64,000 bases of DNA from assembly GCA_001442925.1 (NCBI GenBank), contig LDXX01000006.1:310001-374000 (forward strand), written 5' to 3'. Of this stretch, positions 27,252-35,353 are shown piece after piece. This DNA comes from Candidatus Kryptonium thompsonii. GTDB taxonomy: Bacteria; Bacteroidota; Ignavibacteria; Kryptoniales; Kryptoniaceae. Under the pieces are notes generated by a model. It was given only the letters and a program-made list of their open reading frames with translations. It was not told the origin of the DNA and made no database searches. The position numbers and the translations under genes are program-made. How positions within the stretch are numbered: position 1 is the stretch's first letter; every line of letters begins with the position of its first letter.

Positions 27252-27281
27252 GAACCTAAAACAAATTTAGGAGGTTTTTAA

Positions 27282-27635
27282 ATGTCTTTCAAACATTACG
27301 GTTCAAGAAAAAGCGGTTCAGTTGGATGGCTTCTTCAAAGAATAACAGGGATATTTTTAATCTTCGCAATGGTTGGACATTACATACTTATGCACTATAC
27401 TCCGGAGACAGGTCATTCTTATGAACAGTCAATCGCTAGATTTTCAAATGTGTATTGGAAGATGTTTTATCTTACCTTTATAACCCTTGGTTTATGGCAT
27501 GGGTTAAATGGGATTTGGTCAATTTTGAGAGATTTTAAAATGAAGTCTTGGCTTGCGATCACTCTTTATGGAATAATTGTAATCTCTGGCTTTGCTTTTT
27601 GGGTTTTAGGTGTAAGCACAGCTTTAAAATTTTAA
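27282..27635 (+). CDS. sdhD: Succinate dehydrogenase membrane anchor SdhD
   Basis: The 117-residue protein has three predicted helices with GWLLQRITGIFLIFAMVGHYILMH at the N-terminus and TLGLWHGLNGIWSILRDF, containing histidines placed like those of SdhC/SdhD. A TAGGAGG lies just upstream of its ATG. Having both SdhC and SdhD as separate short subunits fits a two-anchor, heme-containing complex. It follows sdhC by 30 bases and precedes sdhA. Confidence 0.85.
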   Translation: MSFKHYGSRKSGSVGWLLQRITGIFLIFAMVGHYILMHYTPETGHSYEQSIARFSNVYWKMFYLTFITLGLWHGLNGIWSILRDFKMKSWLAITLYGIIVISGFAFWVLGVSTALKF

Positions 27636-27671
27636 AGCACTTTTAAAACAAAATTCTAAGAGGTGTAAGAA

Positions 27672-29429
27672 ATGATTTATAAATTTGATGCAGTAATAGT
27701 TGGCGCAGGTGGAGCAGGGCTTCGTGCAGCACTTGAAATCCCCGAAGGTTATACCTGCGCTGTTTTAACAAAAGTCTACCCAACAAGGTCACATACAGGA
27801 ACAGCTCAAGGTGGAGTCTGTGCAGCACTTGGAAATGAAGAAGAAGATTCATGGGAATATCACTTTTTTGATACTGTTAAAGGTAGCGATTTTCTTGGGG
27901 ATCAAGATGCGATTGAAATAATGTGCTATGATGCTATTCGTGCGATAATTGAACTTGAACATATGGGTATGCCATTTTCAAGAAATGAAAAGGGCTTGAT
28001 TGCTCAAAGACCATTCGGTGGGCATACAAAGCCGAAAGATCCAAATAACCCATTTGGTGAAAGAGTTCCTGTTAAAAGGGCTTGCTTTTCAGCTGATAGA
28101 ACTGGGCATGTGATGCTCCAAACTCTTTATGAAAATTGTATTAAACGAGGTGTTCAATTCTTCCCCGAGTTTTTCGTGACGGATTTGATTGTTCAGGATA
28201 ATATCGTTCGTGGTGTTGTTGCGATTGAGATTGCAACTGGTGAGATTCACATTTTCCATGCGAAGACGGTTATGTTTGCAACTGGTGGATATGGTAGAGT
28301 TTACAGAATAACATCAAACGCTGTAGTTGGGACAGGGGATGGCTTTGCTATTGCATATCGCAGGGGAATACCGCTTGAAGATATGGAATTTGTTCAATTT
28401 CATCCAACTGGGCTCTGGAGGCTCGGGATCTTGGTCTCTGAAGCAGCGAGAGGTGAGGGAGGCGTGTTAAGGAATAAACTTGGGGAAAGATTTATGGAGA
28501 AATACGCCCCGACGATTAAAGATCTCGCACCCCGAGATGTTATCTCGAGAGCAATGTATACAGAGATTCGTGAAGGACGGGGAATCCAAGGACCAGATGG
28601 GACATATTATTTGTTACTTGATTTGACGCACTTGGGACCAGAAATCATAAATAAAAAGCTTCCTGAGATAACAGGATTTGCGAGAATTTATCTTGGGGTT
28701 GATCCGTTGAAGGAACCAATTCCAGTTCAACCGACGACTCACTACGCAATGGGTGGAATTCCAACAAATGTTGATGCTGAAGTTGTAATAGATGACAAGG
28801 GAACAAAAGTGGAAGGGTTTTACGCAGCTGGCGAAGTCGCATGTGTATCAGTTCACGGAGCAAATCGACTTGGGACAAATTCGCTTCTTGATATAATTGT
28901 CTTTGGGCGTCGCGGAGGGAAGAAAATGGCTGAATATATAAAAGAACATGATTTCCCACCGCTTCCAAAGGATGCAGACGAATGGACCAGAAAAACAGTT
29001 GAGAGAATTTTAAATAGCAATGGGAAAGAGCGTGTTTCAAGGATTAGAAAAGAACTGCAGGAAATAATGATGGATAATGTATCCGTATTCAGAACAGGTG
29101 AGGGTATTAAAAAAGCCATCGAAAAGATCAAGGAATTAAAGGAAAGGTACCAAGAGATTAAAATCGATGACAAAGGGAAAAAATTTAACACTGACTTGAT
29201 TGAAGCAATTGAACTTGGTAATCTTCTTGACACAGCCGAGTCTATCGCTTATAGTGCTTTGAATAGAACTGAGAGTAGAGGTGCGCATTATCGCGAAGAT
29301 TATCCAAAGCGTGATGACCAAAATTGGCTCAAGCACACCTTGATTTATAAGAATGAAGATAAAGAGCCAATCATAAAATATAAACCTGTCGTCATAACGA
29401 AAATTCAACCTATGGAGAGAAAATACTAA
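27672..29429 (+). CDS. sdhA: Succinate dehydrogenase/fumarate reductase flavoprotein SdhA
   Basis: The 585-residue catalytic subunit oxidises succinate to fumarate or runs in reverse. The FAD-binding loop VGAGGAGLRAAL is near the start. RSHTGTAQGGVCAALGN includes the histidine that links FAD covalently. FHPTG and later HGANRLGTNSLLD are substrate and flavin contacts. The family length and order are normal. It is the third gene of sdhCDAB, preceded by AGAGGTG. Confidence 0.97.
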   Translation: MIYKFDAVIVGAGGAGLRAALEIPEGYTCAVLTKVYPTRSHTGTAQGGVCAALGNEEEDSWEYHFFDTVKGSDFLGDQDAIEIMCYDAIRAIIELEHMGMPFSRNEKGLIAQRPFGGHTKPKDPNNPFGERVPVKRACFSADRTGHVMLQTLYENCIKRGVQFFPEFFVTDLIVQDNIVRGVVAIEIATGEIHIFHAKTVMFATGGYGRVYRITSNAVVGTGDGFAIAYRRGIPLEDMEFVQFHPTGLWRLGILVSEAARGEGGVLRNKLGERFMEKYAPTIKDLAPRDVISRAMYTEIREGRGIQGPDGTYYLLLDLTHLGPEIINKKLPEITGFARIYLGVDPLKEPIPVQPTTHYAMGGIPTNVDAEVVIDDKGTKVEGFYAAGEVACVSVHGANRLGTNSLLDIIVFGRRGGKKMAEYIKEHDFPPLPKDADEWTRKTVERILNSNGKERVSRIRKELQEIMMDNVSVFRTGEGIKKAIEKIKELKERYQEIKIDDKGKKFNTDLIEAIELGNLLDTAESIAYSALNRTESRGAHYREDYPKRDDQNWLKHTLIYKNEDKEPIIKYKPVVITKIQPMERKY

Positions 29430-29452
29430 AACAACAAATGAGGTTTAAAAAA

Positions 29453-30178
29453 ATGAAGGTAACCTTAAGAATTTTCAGATTTAACCCTGAAACAGATAGT
29501 GAACCTTATTACAAAGATTATGAAATTGAAGCGGACCCAAAGGACAGAGTTATCGATGTCCTTCACTATATAAAAAATGAAATCGATGGGACCTTAACAT
29601 TTCGACGCTCCTGCCTTCACGGAATTTGTGGTTCCGATGGTATGAGAATAAATGGAAAGAATATGCTCGCCTGTTCAATCCTTTTGCAAGACCTTGGTTA
29701 TTCCGATGCAAATAAGACTTACAAAAAACCCATAGTAATTGAACCTTTGCCTGGAATGCCAATTATAAAAGACTTGGTGACTGACTTTACCGACTTTTGG
29801 AAAAAGTATGAAGCTGTAAAACCATATCTTATCACCAAAAGCCCGCCACCTGAGAGAGAAAGACTTCAAAGCCCCGAAGATGTTGAGCTTATCATGGAAG
29901 CATCCAAATGTATCCTTTGTGCTTGCTGTACAACAAGCTGTCCATCAACTTGGTCGAATGAAGACTATCTTGGACCAGCGGCGCTTTTGAAAGCTTATAG
30001 GTTCATTTTTGATTCAAGAGATGAAGCAACCGATGAACGCCTTGATATAATTGACACGCCCAACGGGATATGGCGTTGTCATACCATCTTTCACTGTGTT
30101 CAAGCCTGTCCTAAAGAAATTAACATTACATGGCATATATCTAAGCTTAAGCAGAAACTTGTCGAAAGAGAAATTTGA
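29453..30178 (+). CDS. sdhB: Succinate dehydrogenase iron-sulfur subunit SdhB
   Basis: SdhB relays electrons from SdhA to the membrane anchors through three clusters. RSCLHGICGSDG with a later MLAC holds the [2Fe-2S] cluster. CILCACCTTSCPS and FHCVQACPKEIN hold the [4Fe-4S] and [3Fe-4S] clusters. The ATG at 29453 is preferred because a GAGG lies about nine bases before it; an ATG at 29438 adds five residues and contains that ribosome site. A strong terminator follows within ten bases of the stop. Confidence 0.96.
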   Translation: MKVTLRIFRFNPETDSEPYYKDYEIEADPKDRVIDVLHYIKNEIDGTLTFRRSCLHGICGSDGMRINGKNMLACSILLQDLGYSDANKTYKKPIVIEPLPGMPIIKDLVTDFTDFWKKYEAVKPYLITKSPPPERERLQSPEDVELIMEASKCILCACCTTSCPSTWSNEDYLGPAALLKAYRFIFDSRDEATDERLDIIDTPNGIWRCHTIFHCVQACPKEINITWHISKLKQKLVEREI

Positions 30179-30184
30179 ACCGTC

Positions 30185-30218
30185 AGGGCGGTGGCAAACA
30201 CCGCCCTTATTCTTCTTT
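30185..30218 (+). terminator. Rho-independent terminator after sdhB
   Basis: A perfect 9-bp stem (AGGGCGGTG / CACCGCCCT) with a 5-base loop is followed by a T-rich run. It ends the sdhCDAB transcript and overlaps the last codons of the convergent DUF971 gene. Confidence 0.9.
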
Positions 30219-30494
30219 TAAGTTTCGCAGGTATTCAAAGTCGTAAATCCCCGTATTATGACCATCCCCCCATGTTATCTGAATTCCGTAGTTTCCAACC
30301 AAATTTATCTCTTTTATCTCATATTGTCCCGAAACAGGTAGTTTGATAAGTGAGCTTTCATCTCTTTCAGCGGAACAGACGGCACATGGACAATTATCAC
30401 GCAGAAATTTCAATGAAAGTACGCTTTCATATCCATCGTTCCAAGTGAATTTGAGTTTATCGTTTACTCTCTCAATTTTGGTTGGGCAAAGCAT
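30207..30494 (-). CDS. DUF971 / gamma-butyrobetaine hydroxylase-like N-terminal domain protein
   Basis: The 95-residue protein is the small stand-alone DUF971 domain: WNDGYESVLSLKFLRDNCPCAVCSAERDE with its conserved cysteines, then GNYGIQITWGDGHNTGIYDFEYLR. The same fold is the N-terminal domain of gamma-butyrobetaine hydroxylase, where it binds zinc. Bacterial stand-alone copies are linked by occurrence to iron-sulfur or Mrp-type proteins, but the role is not established. It converges with sdhB and shares its terminator region. Confidence 0.87.
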   Translation of the reverse strand: MLCPTKIERVNDKLKFTWNDGYESVLSLKFLRDNCPCAVCSAERDESSLIKLPVSGQYEIKEINLVGNYGIQITWGDGHNTGIYDFEYLRNLKEE

Positions 30495-30568
30495 TGGTAA
30501 AAATTGAATTTGTTTTTAAATTTATTTTGCTAAAAGGTATTAATTTGAAACTCAATTTTCAAGTTTGA

Positions 30569-31795
30569 ATGGAGAAGGTAGGCGAAAATGTCGTTAAGAT
30601 TTTTATAGATGGCATCGGAGATGTTTATTTTAATTTGCAAAAGTATTCGACTACTATTTCGGAAGAGCATAAATTTATTTACTACTTCGACGCAGAGGGG
30701 AGATTTATGGGCGGATTTTTTGACGGAGTGAGCTACAGGCGTGGGCTTGATAATAGATTGATGAAAAAATTTTTTGATAAAGATGGAAGCAAGGTTAAAA
30801 TTTTTGTCGGCGATGAAGAAAAGCGTAAGGTTATTGAAGATGTAATTGAACGAGTTTTAAAGATAAGGGATGCATTAAGCGGGAACGAGCACGAAGTTTT
30901 GGAACGACTTGACGAAATTTTAAAGTGGGATTATAAACAACTTGAAAAAGATGGGATTAAATTTTTCTCCGTTTATAAACCGATAAGCATCCTTCCACCA
31001 GACCAGTATTTCTCGCTCGTTCTTCAGCCAGCTGAAGGTTGTTCATGGAACAAATGCACATTTTGTAGTTTTTATCAGGATAGAAGATTTAGAGTGAAAT
31101 CGCCAGATGAATTTTTAAATCATGTTAAGAAAGTTAAAGAATTCTTCGGCAGGGCGATTGGACTTAGAAAATCAATTTTTCTTGGTGATGCAAATGCGTT
31201 GATAATTCCACAGAAACGATTGGTTGAACTTATAAAAATTATCCATGATGAATTCCCCATCGGTAAATCTAAAAATGGGTTTGACCATGTTTTTGATGGA
31301 ATTTATTCGTTTCTTGATATATTCGGAGCGGAAAGAAAAAGTTATGATGAATATGTTGAGCTTAGAGATTTACTTTTAAAAAGAATTTACATAGGTTTGG
31401 AAACGGGCGATGCAAATTTGTTTAAATATCTTAACAAACCTGGGTCGCCAGATGGATGTGTTGAAGTTGTCCAAACGATAAAAAGTGCAGGAATAAATGT
31501 TGGGGTTATAATTTTGGCTGGGGCTGGGGGAAAGAAATTTTATGAAGCTCATGTTAAGAATACCGTTGAAACGATATTGAAGATGCCCCTTGGGAATGGC
31601 GATATTGTTTATCTTTCTCCGCTTGTTCTTGATGAAGCGGATGAATATGTTAGAATTATGAATGAACTTGGTTCTGAAACGCTTGATAAGTTTGAAATGG
31701 CAAAACAAATTCAAAAAATCAAAGAGGGGCTTAAAGGTTTAAATAAATTAGGGGTGCGAGTGACGCTCTATGACATACAGGAATTTATTTACTAA
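30569..31795 (+). CDS. Radical SAM protein with CX4CX2C cluster motif
   Basis: The 408-residue protein has an N-terminal domain of about 130 residues and then a radical SAM barrel. The cluster motif is GCSWNKCTFCSF with cysteines 158, 163 and 166, which is CX4CX2C rather than the usual CX3CX2C. IFLGDANALI and GLETGDANLFKYLNKPG are further barrel segments resembling the SAM-binding and substrate strands of HemN-like and Elp3-like proteins. The product is not known. It stands alone 18 bases before a DASS transporter gene, so the two may share a transcript. Confidence 0.82.
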   Translation: MEKVGENVVKIFIDGIGDVYFNLQKYSTTISEEHKFIYYFDAEGRFMGGFFDGVSYRRGLDNRLMKKFFDKDGSKVKIFVGDEEKRKVIEDVIERVLKIRDALSGNEHEVLERLDEILKWDYKQLEKDGIKFFSVYKPISILPPDQYFSLVLQPAEGCSWNKCTFCSFYQDRRFRVKSPDEFLNHVKKVKEFFGRAIGLRKSIFLGDANALIIPQKRLVELIKIIHDEFPIGKSKNGFDHVFDGIYSFLDIFGAERKSYDEYVELRDLLLKRIYIGLETGDANLFKYLNKPGSPDGCVEVVQTIKSAGINVGVIILAGAGGKKFYEAHVKNTVETILKMPLGNGDIVYLSPLVLDEADEYVRIMNELGSETLDKFEMAKQIQKIKEGLKGLNKLGVRVTLYDIQEFIY

Positions 31796-31813
31796 AAAAT
31801 TGGGTAATGCCAA

Positions 31814-33397
31814 ATGGATTTTGATAAAATACGGGGGAATGTAGGTTTTTTTCTTGGGCTAATCGTTTTTATAACTATTTTGCTTATTCCCATTCCAAAA
31901 GCATTTACTGATTACGCAAGCCAAAAACTTGGAAGCGATAGTTTAACACCAGAGGTTTTAAGACTTTCATATAGTATGAAAGTCACTTTTGCACTTATGT
32001 TGTTGATGGTGATCTGGTGGATAAGCGAGGCGGTGCCAATTCCTGTAACATCTCTTTTGCCTGGGGTAATCTTGCCACTTTTTCATGCCTATGGATTTCA
32101 TGACGGAAAATTTATTGAGTTGAACGGTAAAAATGTTTTTATAAACTATGCGAATCCAATAATTTTTTTATTTCTTGCTGGATTTTTAATAGCGGGTGCG
32201 ATGCAAAAGTGGGGACTCGATAGGAGAATTGCTCTATGGATTTTAACTCGTGGAAATATCGCAAAAAGTCCAAACAAAATTTTATTTGGGTTAATTGTTG
32301 CAACTGCTTTTATATCGATGTGGGTTTCGAATACCGCAACTACAGCTATGATGCTTCCAATTGGGCTTGGCATATTGAATAAGTTAAATGTTGACCTGAA
32401 TTCAAAGTTTGGGAAATCTATAATGCTTGGAATAGCTTTTGCTTCTTCAATCGGGGGCGTTGGAACTATAATTGGAACCCCGCCCAATGGTATCGCTGTA
32501 TCAATTCTTGCAAAAGAAGGAATTGCACATATAAGTTTTCTTGAATGGATGATGTTTGGGGTCCCGTTCGTAGTTTTAGCCTTGCCGATTTTGTGGTTTG
32601 TTTTAAAAATTGTTTTTAAATCGGATGTTTCCTTTGGAGACGAAATAAAAGAGACATTGCTTTATGAAAAGAGTAACCTTGGCAAGTTATCAAAGCCAGA
32701 GAAGTTGACATTATTTGGATTCTCGTTAACGGTTTTTCTTTGGGTTACAAATCCGTTGTGGAAATTTATACCGTTCGTTGGTGAAAGGCTGGAGTGGTTT
32801 GATGAGTATTTAATAGCTGTTTTTGGAAGTATGATTTTGTTCACTTTGCCCGTTGACTTATCAAAAAGAAAATTTGTTCTCGATTGGGGCGATTCAAAAT
32901 ATGTCGATTGGGGAACTTTGCTTTTATTCGGTGGGGGAATAGCTTTGTCTGATGCGTTGTTTAAAACAGGACTTGCGGATGTAATTTCCAGTGAGTTTGT
33001 AAAGTTTTTCGGACATCCGTCACCTGTGTTTCTTGTTTTTATAATTGTGATTTTTATGGAGCTTCTAACGGAGATAACATCCAACACCGCCGTAACTTCA
33101 ATGATGGTTCCAATATTAATTTCAATATGTTCTGAACTTGACATTAACCCCACCTTTCTTGTTTTGCCTGCAACTATTGCTGCATCTATGGCATTTATGC
33201 TTCCCGTGGCAACGCCACCAAATGCGATCGTTTATGGGTCAAGATATGTGACATTAAAAGATATGTTGAAAGCTGGCGTCGTGCTTGATGTAGTGATGTG
33301 GATTTATATTTTCTTGTTTTTTTACATCATATTCACCTTAAATCTGAGCGGAAATTTTTCTGCTTTTTTACTTCAAACAACTTTATTACTAAAATAA
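31814..33397 (+). CDS. DASS/SLC13 family sodium:dicarboxylate symporter
   Basis: The 527-residue protein has about 11-13 membrane segments and two SNT motifs, SNTATTAMMLP (residues 170-180) and SNTAVTSMMVP near 418. These bind Na+ and the substrate carboxylates in the SLC13/INDY family. GTIIGTPPNGIAV and PVATPPNAIVYGS are the associated hairpin tips. Na+-coupled uptake of succinate, malate or fumarate is the likely role, fitting a cell with succinate dehydrogenase. Sulfate or phosphate transport is a weaker alternative. Confidence 0.92.
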   Translation: MDFDKIRGNVGFFLGLIVFITILLIPIPKAFTDYASQKLGSDSLTPEVLRLSYSMKVTFALMLLMVIWWISEAVPIPVTSLLPGVILPLFHAYGFHDGKFIELNGKNVFINYANPIIFLFLAGFLIAGAMQKWGLDRRIALWILTRGNIAKSPNKILFGLIVATAFISMWVSNTATTAMMLPIGLGILNKLNVDLNSKFGKSIMLGIAFASSIGGVGTIIGTPPNGIAVSILAKEGIAHISFLEWMMFGVPFVVLALPILWFVLKIVFKSDVSFGDEIKETLLYEKSNLGKLSKPEKLTLFGFSLTVFLWVTNPLWKFIPFVGERLEWFDEYLIAVFGSMILFTLPVDLSKRKFVLDWGDSKYVDWGTLLLFGGGIALSDALFKTGLADVISSEFVKFFGHPSPVFLVFIIVIFMELLTEITSNTAVTSMMVPILISICSELDINPTFLVLPATIAASMAFMLPVATPPNAIVYGSRYVTLKDMLKAGVVLDVVMWIYIFLFFYIIFTLNLSGNFSAFLLQTTLLLK

Positions 33398-33485
33398 CTT
33401 TACAACGGCAAAGCCAATAGGAATCTTACTTTTGATTTAAATTCAAAGTAAATTATTTTAAACAAAAACCAACGGAGGTGCGCCT

Positions 33486-34172
33486 ATGGCGGTGCGAAAA
33501 ATTTTAAATTATATTGGAATTACTGGGGTAATAATCTTTTTGTTGATTTACATTTTTGAATTTACTCCGCACCACGACGGGCCCCCTGCATCAATTAAAT
33601 GGATAAGAGAAAATCTTGGGATAGGGGGATTGATAATAATTAACATTGCAATTGTTCTTGCGTTTCTTGGTTTGCTAACTTATAGAAAGCCAACGAAAAA
33701 TTTATGGAAATCAAAAACCGCTTTCATAGCATTTGTTGTTGCTTTGATGACGGAAATGTTCGGTTGGCCACTTTTAATTTTCCTTATTTCACCAGTTTTT
33801 GATGTCCCAATCATATCAAGAAAATACTTTGAAACATTCGGGCATTTGCCAGCAAAGATTGGAACATTAGTAAGTATCATTGGGATATCTTTAATTTCAG
33901 CTGGTTGGGTGAAAATTCACAAAGCAGAGGGGCTTGTAACAGATGGAATTTATAAATTTATACGCCATCCGCAGTATACTGGAATTTTTCTCTTTACGCT
34001 TGGCTGGATCATACATTGGCCATCGGTGATAACTCTATTACTATGGCCTGTGCTTATTGGCTCTTATATTTGGCTTTCAATTCAGGAAGAGAAAGAGCTC
34101 GTTGAAATTTACGGTCAGGCTTACATTGAATACGCAAATAAAACAAAAAGATTTATCCCTTACATAGTTTGA
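33486..34172 (+). CDS. Isoprenylcysteine carboxyl methyltransferase/PEMT-like membrane methyltransferase
   Basis: The 228-residue protein has about six membrane helices. The C-terminal half carries VTDGIYKFIRHPQYTGIFLFTLGW, the RHPxYxG motif of ICMT/PEMT/NnrU-type SAM methyltransferases, then EEKELVEIYGQAYIEYANKTKRFIPY, the usual C-terminal SAM-contacting segment. Substrates in bacteria include lipids such as phosphatidylethanolamine and quinone-like molecules; which applies here is not known. It has a strong ribosome site (GGAGGTG). Confidence 0.85.
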   Translation: MAVRKILNYIGITGVIIFLLIYIFEFTPHHDGPPASIKWIRENLGIGGLIIINIAIVLAFLGLLTYRKPTKNLWKSKTAFIAFVVALMTEMFGWPLLIFLISPVFDVPIISRKYFETFGHLPAKIGTLVSIIGISLISAGWVKIHKAEGLVTDGIYKFIRHPQYTGIFLFTLGWIIHWPSVITLLLWPVLIGSYIWLSIQEEKELVEIYGQAYIEYANKTKRFIPYIV

Positions 34173-34370
34173 TTTTAGAAATTTTTTAAAGTTTTACAAG
34201 CTTGTTGCTTTTTACATCAATATTCACTGTTCTGTTGTTTCAGCAAAATTGTTCCCACAAGAACGGGCAATGTGCCTAGTATATGATACTTTGGGGGATT
34301 TCCTTACCAGTAATCCAACCGTTAGGTTATTCGGTTATGATTCAGGTGGGTTTTGACGGGCTTCGAAAAC
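34173..34370. other. Intergenic stretch with no convincing gene
   Basis: About 200 bases upstream of the apbE promoter. The minus strand has a short open stretch that reads NPPKYHILGTLPVLVGTILL with no start codon before it, perhaps chance or the worn end of a lost gene. I see no RNA structure, repeat or tRNA here. Confidence 0.5.
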
Positions 34371-34399
34371 TTGACTTTTTCATTTCTTTATATTATATT
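34371..34399 (+). promoter_or_regulatory. Sigma-70-like promoter of the apbE operon
   Basis: TTGACT at 34371-34376 (-35) and TATATT at 34394-34399 (-10) are separated by exactly 17 bases. This is the most consensus-like promoter noticed in the window, upstream of the apbE ATG at 34430. Its -10 is partly inside the palindrome at 34396-34416, so binding there would block RNA polymerase. Confidence 0.68.
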
Positions 34400-34416
34400 T
34401 AGACTGAGTCTAAATA
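34396..34416. promoter_or_regulatory. 21-base perfect palindromic operator overlapping the -10
   Basis: TATTTAGACT-G-AGTCTAAATA is a perfect 10-1-10 inverted repeat, 13 bases before the apbE ATG and overlapping the -10 box. The half-site TTTAGA resembles boxes of iron- or manganese-responsive Fur-superfamily or DtxR-like repressors (for example the rhizobial Irr box TTTAGAAnnnTTCTAAA). The regulator is not encoded nearby. Metal control of this operon is inference. Confidence 0.7.
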
Positions 34417-34429
34417 AATTAAATGGACT

Positions 34430-35353
34430 ATGGATAAGCTTGTTAAATTTATGCTGTTGTTCTTTGTCGTGGAGATCGTCCTAGCTCAGGGAGCGAGCTA
34501 CTATCTTATGGGGACATATGCTTACATTGAGCTTCCAAATGAAAACCTGAATTACACTGCGTATAAATATCTCAGGGGGATTGAGATGAAGCTTTCGGAT
34601 TATGTCGATTCGTCGGATGTCTCAAAGATTAATCTAAATGCGGGGAAGAAATTTGTAAAAGTTTCGGATATCACAATTGAGGCTATAAAAAACGCCATTG
34701 AGATTTCAGAAAGTACAAATGGGGTTTTCGATATCACTGTTGGAGCCTTAACAATTAATGCTAAAAGGTTCAAGAAATTATCCGAAGACAGTGCTCGTAA
34801 GCTTATTAATTTCAGAGATGTAGTGATTTCTGGTGATAGCGTGATGCTTTTAAAAGAGGGGATGGCAATTGATTTGGGGGGGATGGGGAAGGGATTTGCA
34901 ATTGAAAAAGTCTTTGATTATTTAAGGACGAGCTCTGGATTTATTTCAATTGGCGGAGATATGAAGGTGTGGGGGCATAAGAGGACGCTTGCGATCAAAG
35001 ACCCTATAAATGGAGGTACACTTGTTCAAATGGTCAACTCGAGCGATGTCAGCATATCAACATCTGGAAATTATTTGAGAAAACATATTGAAACAAAAGA
35101 TGGGAGAATTGTTCAGGTAACAGTTGCCCATAAAAATGCAACACTTGCAGATGCCTATGCGACCGCTCTCTTTGCGATGTCTAAGGATTTGAGAGATAAA
35201 TTTTTAAGTGAGAATAACGATGTTGGTGTTCTAATACTTTACGACGATGGCTCAATTTTTGTAAACAATAAATTTAGAGAATTTTTTGATGTAATGATTT
35301 TTAAGGATGGCGTTCAGCATATTTCAAAAACAAATAAAGATGATGAAAAATGA
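34430..35353 (+). CDS. apbE: FAD:protein FMN transferase (ApbE family), exported
   Basis: ApbE attaches FMN from FAD to a Thr/Ser in the [S/T]GA[T/S] motif of periplasmic proteins. The 307-residue protein starts with a signal segment (MLLFFVVEIVLAQ), so it acts outside the cytoplasm. AIDLGGMGKGFAIEKV is the Mg/FAD site motif. SSDVSISTSGNYLR and ADAYATALFAM are the other conserved segments. The target candidate is three genes downstream at 36780. Its gene overlaps the porin gene by 4 bases. The usual H-x-I-D-P-R-T-G sequence is degenerate here (RKHIETKDGRIVQ), a notable difference. Confidence 0.88.
   Translation: MDKLVKFMLLFFVVEIVLAQGASYYLMGTYAYIELPNENLNYTAYKYLRGIEMKLSDYVDSSDVSKINLNAGKKFVKVSDITIEAIKNAIEISESTNGVFDITVGALTINAKRFKKLSEDSARKLINFRDVVISGDSVMLLKEGMAIDLGGMGKGFAIEKVFDYLRTSSGFISIGGDMKVWGHKRTLAIKDPINGGTLVQMVNSSDVSISTSGNYLRKHIETKDGRIVQVTVAHKNATLADAYATALFAMSKDLRDKFLSENNDVGVLILYDDGSIFVNNKFREFFDVMIFKDGVQHISKTNKDDEK

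Noticed and set aside
32662-33153. Long minus-strand frame of 163 codons inside the DASS transporter gene
   Set aside because: Entirely antisense to a clear transporter, with Ser/Asn-rich shadow composition and no family pattern.
33426-33451. Imperfect palindrome TTACTTTTGATTT / AAATTCAAAGTAA upstream of the membrane methyltransferase
   Set aside because: Two mismatching positions per 13-base arm and very high A/T content make chance likely; no clear promoter overlaps it.
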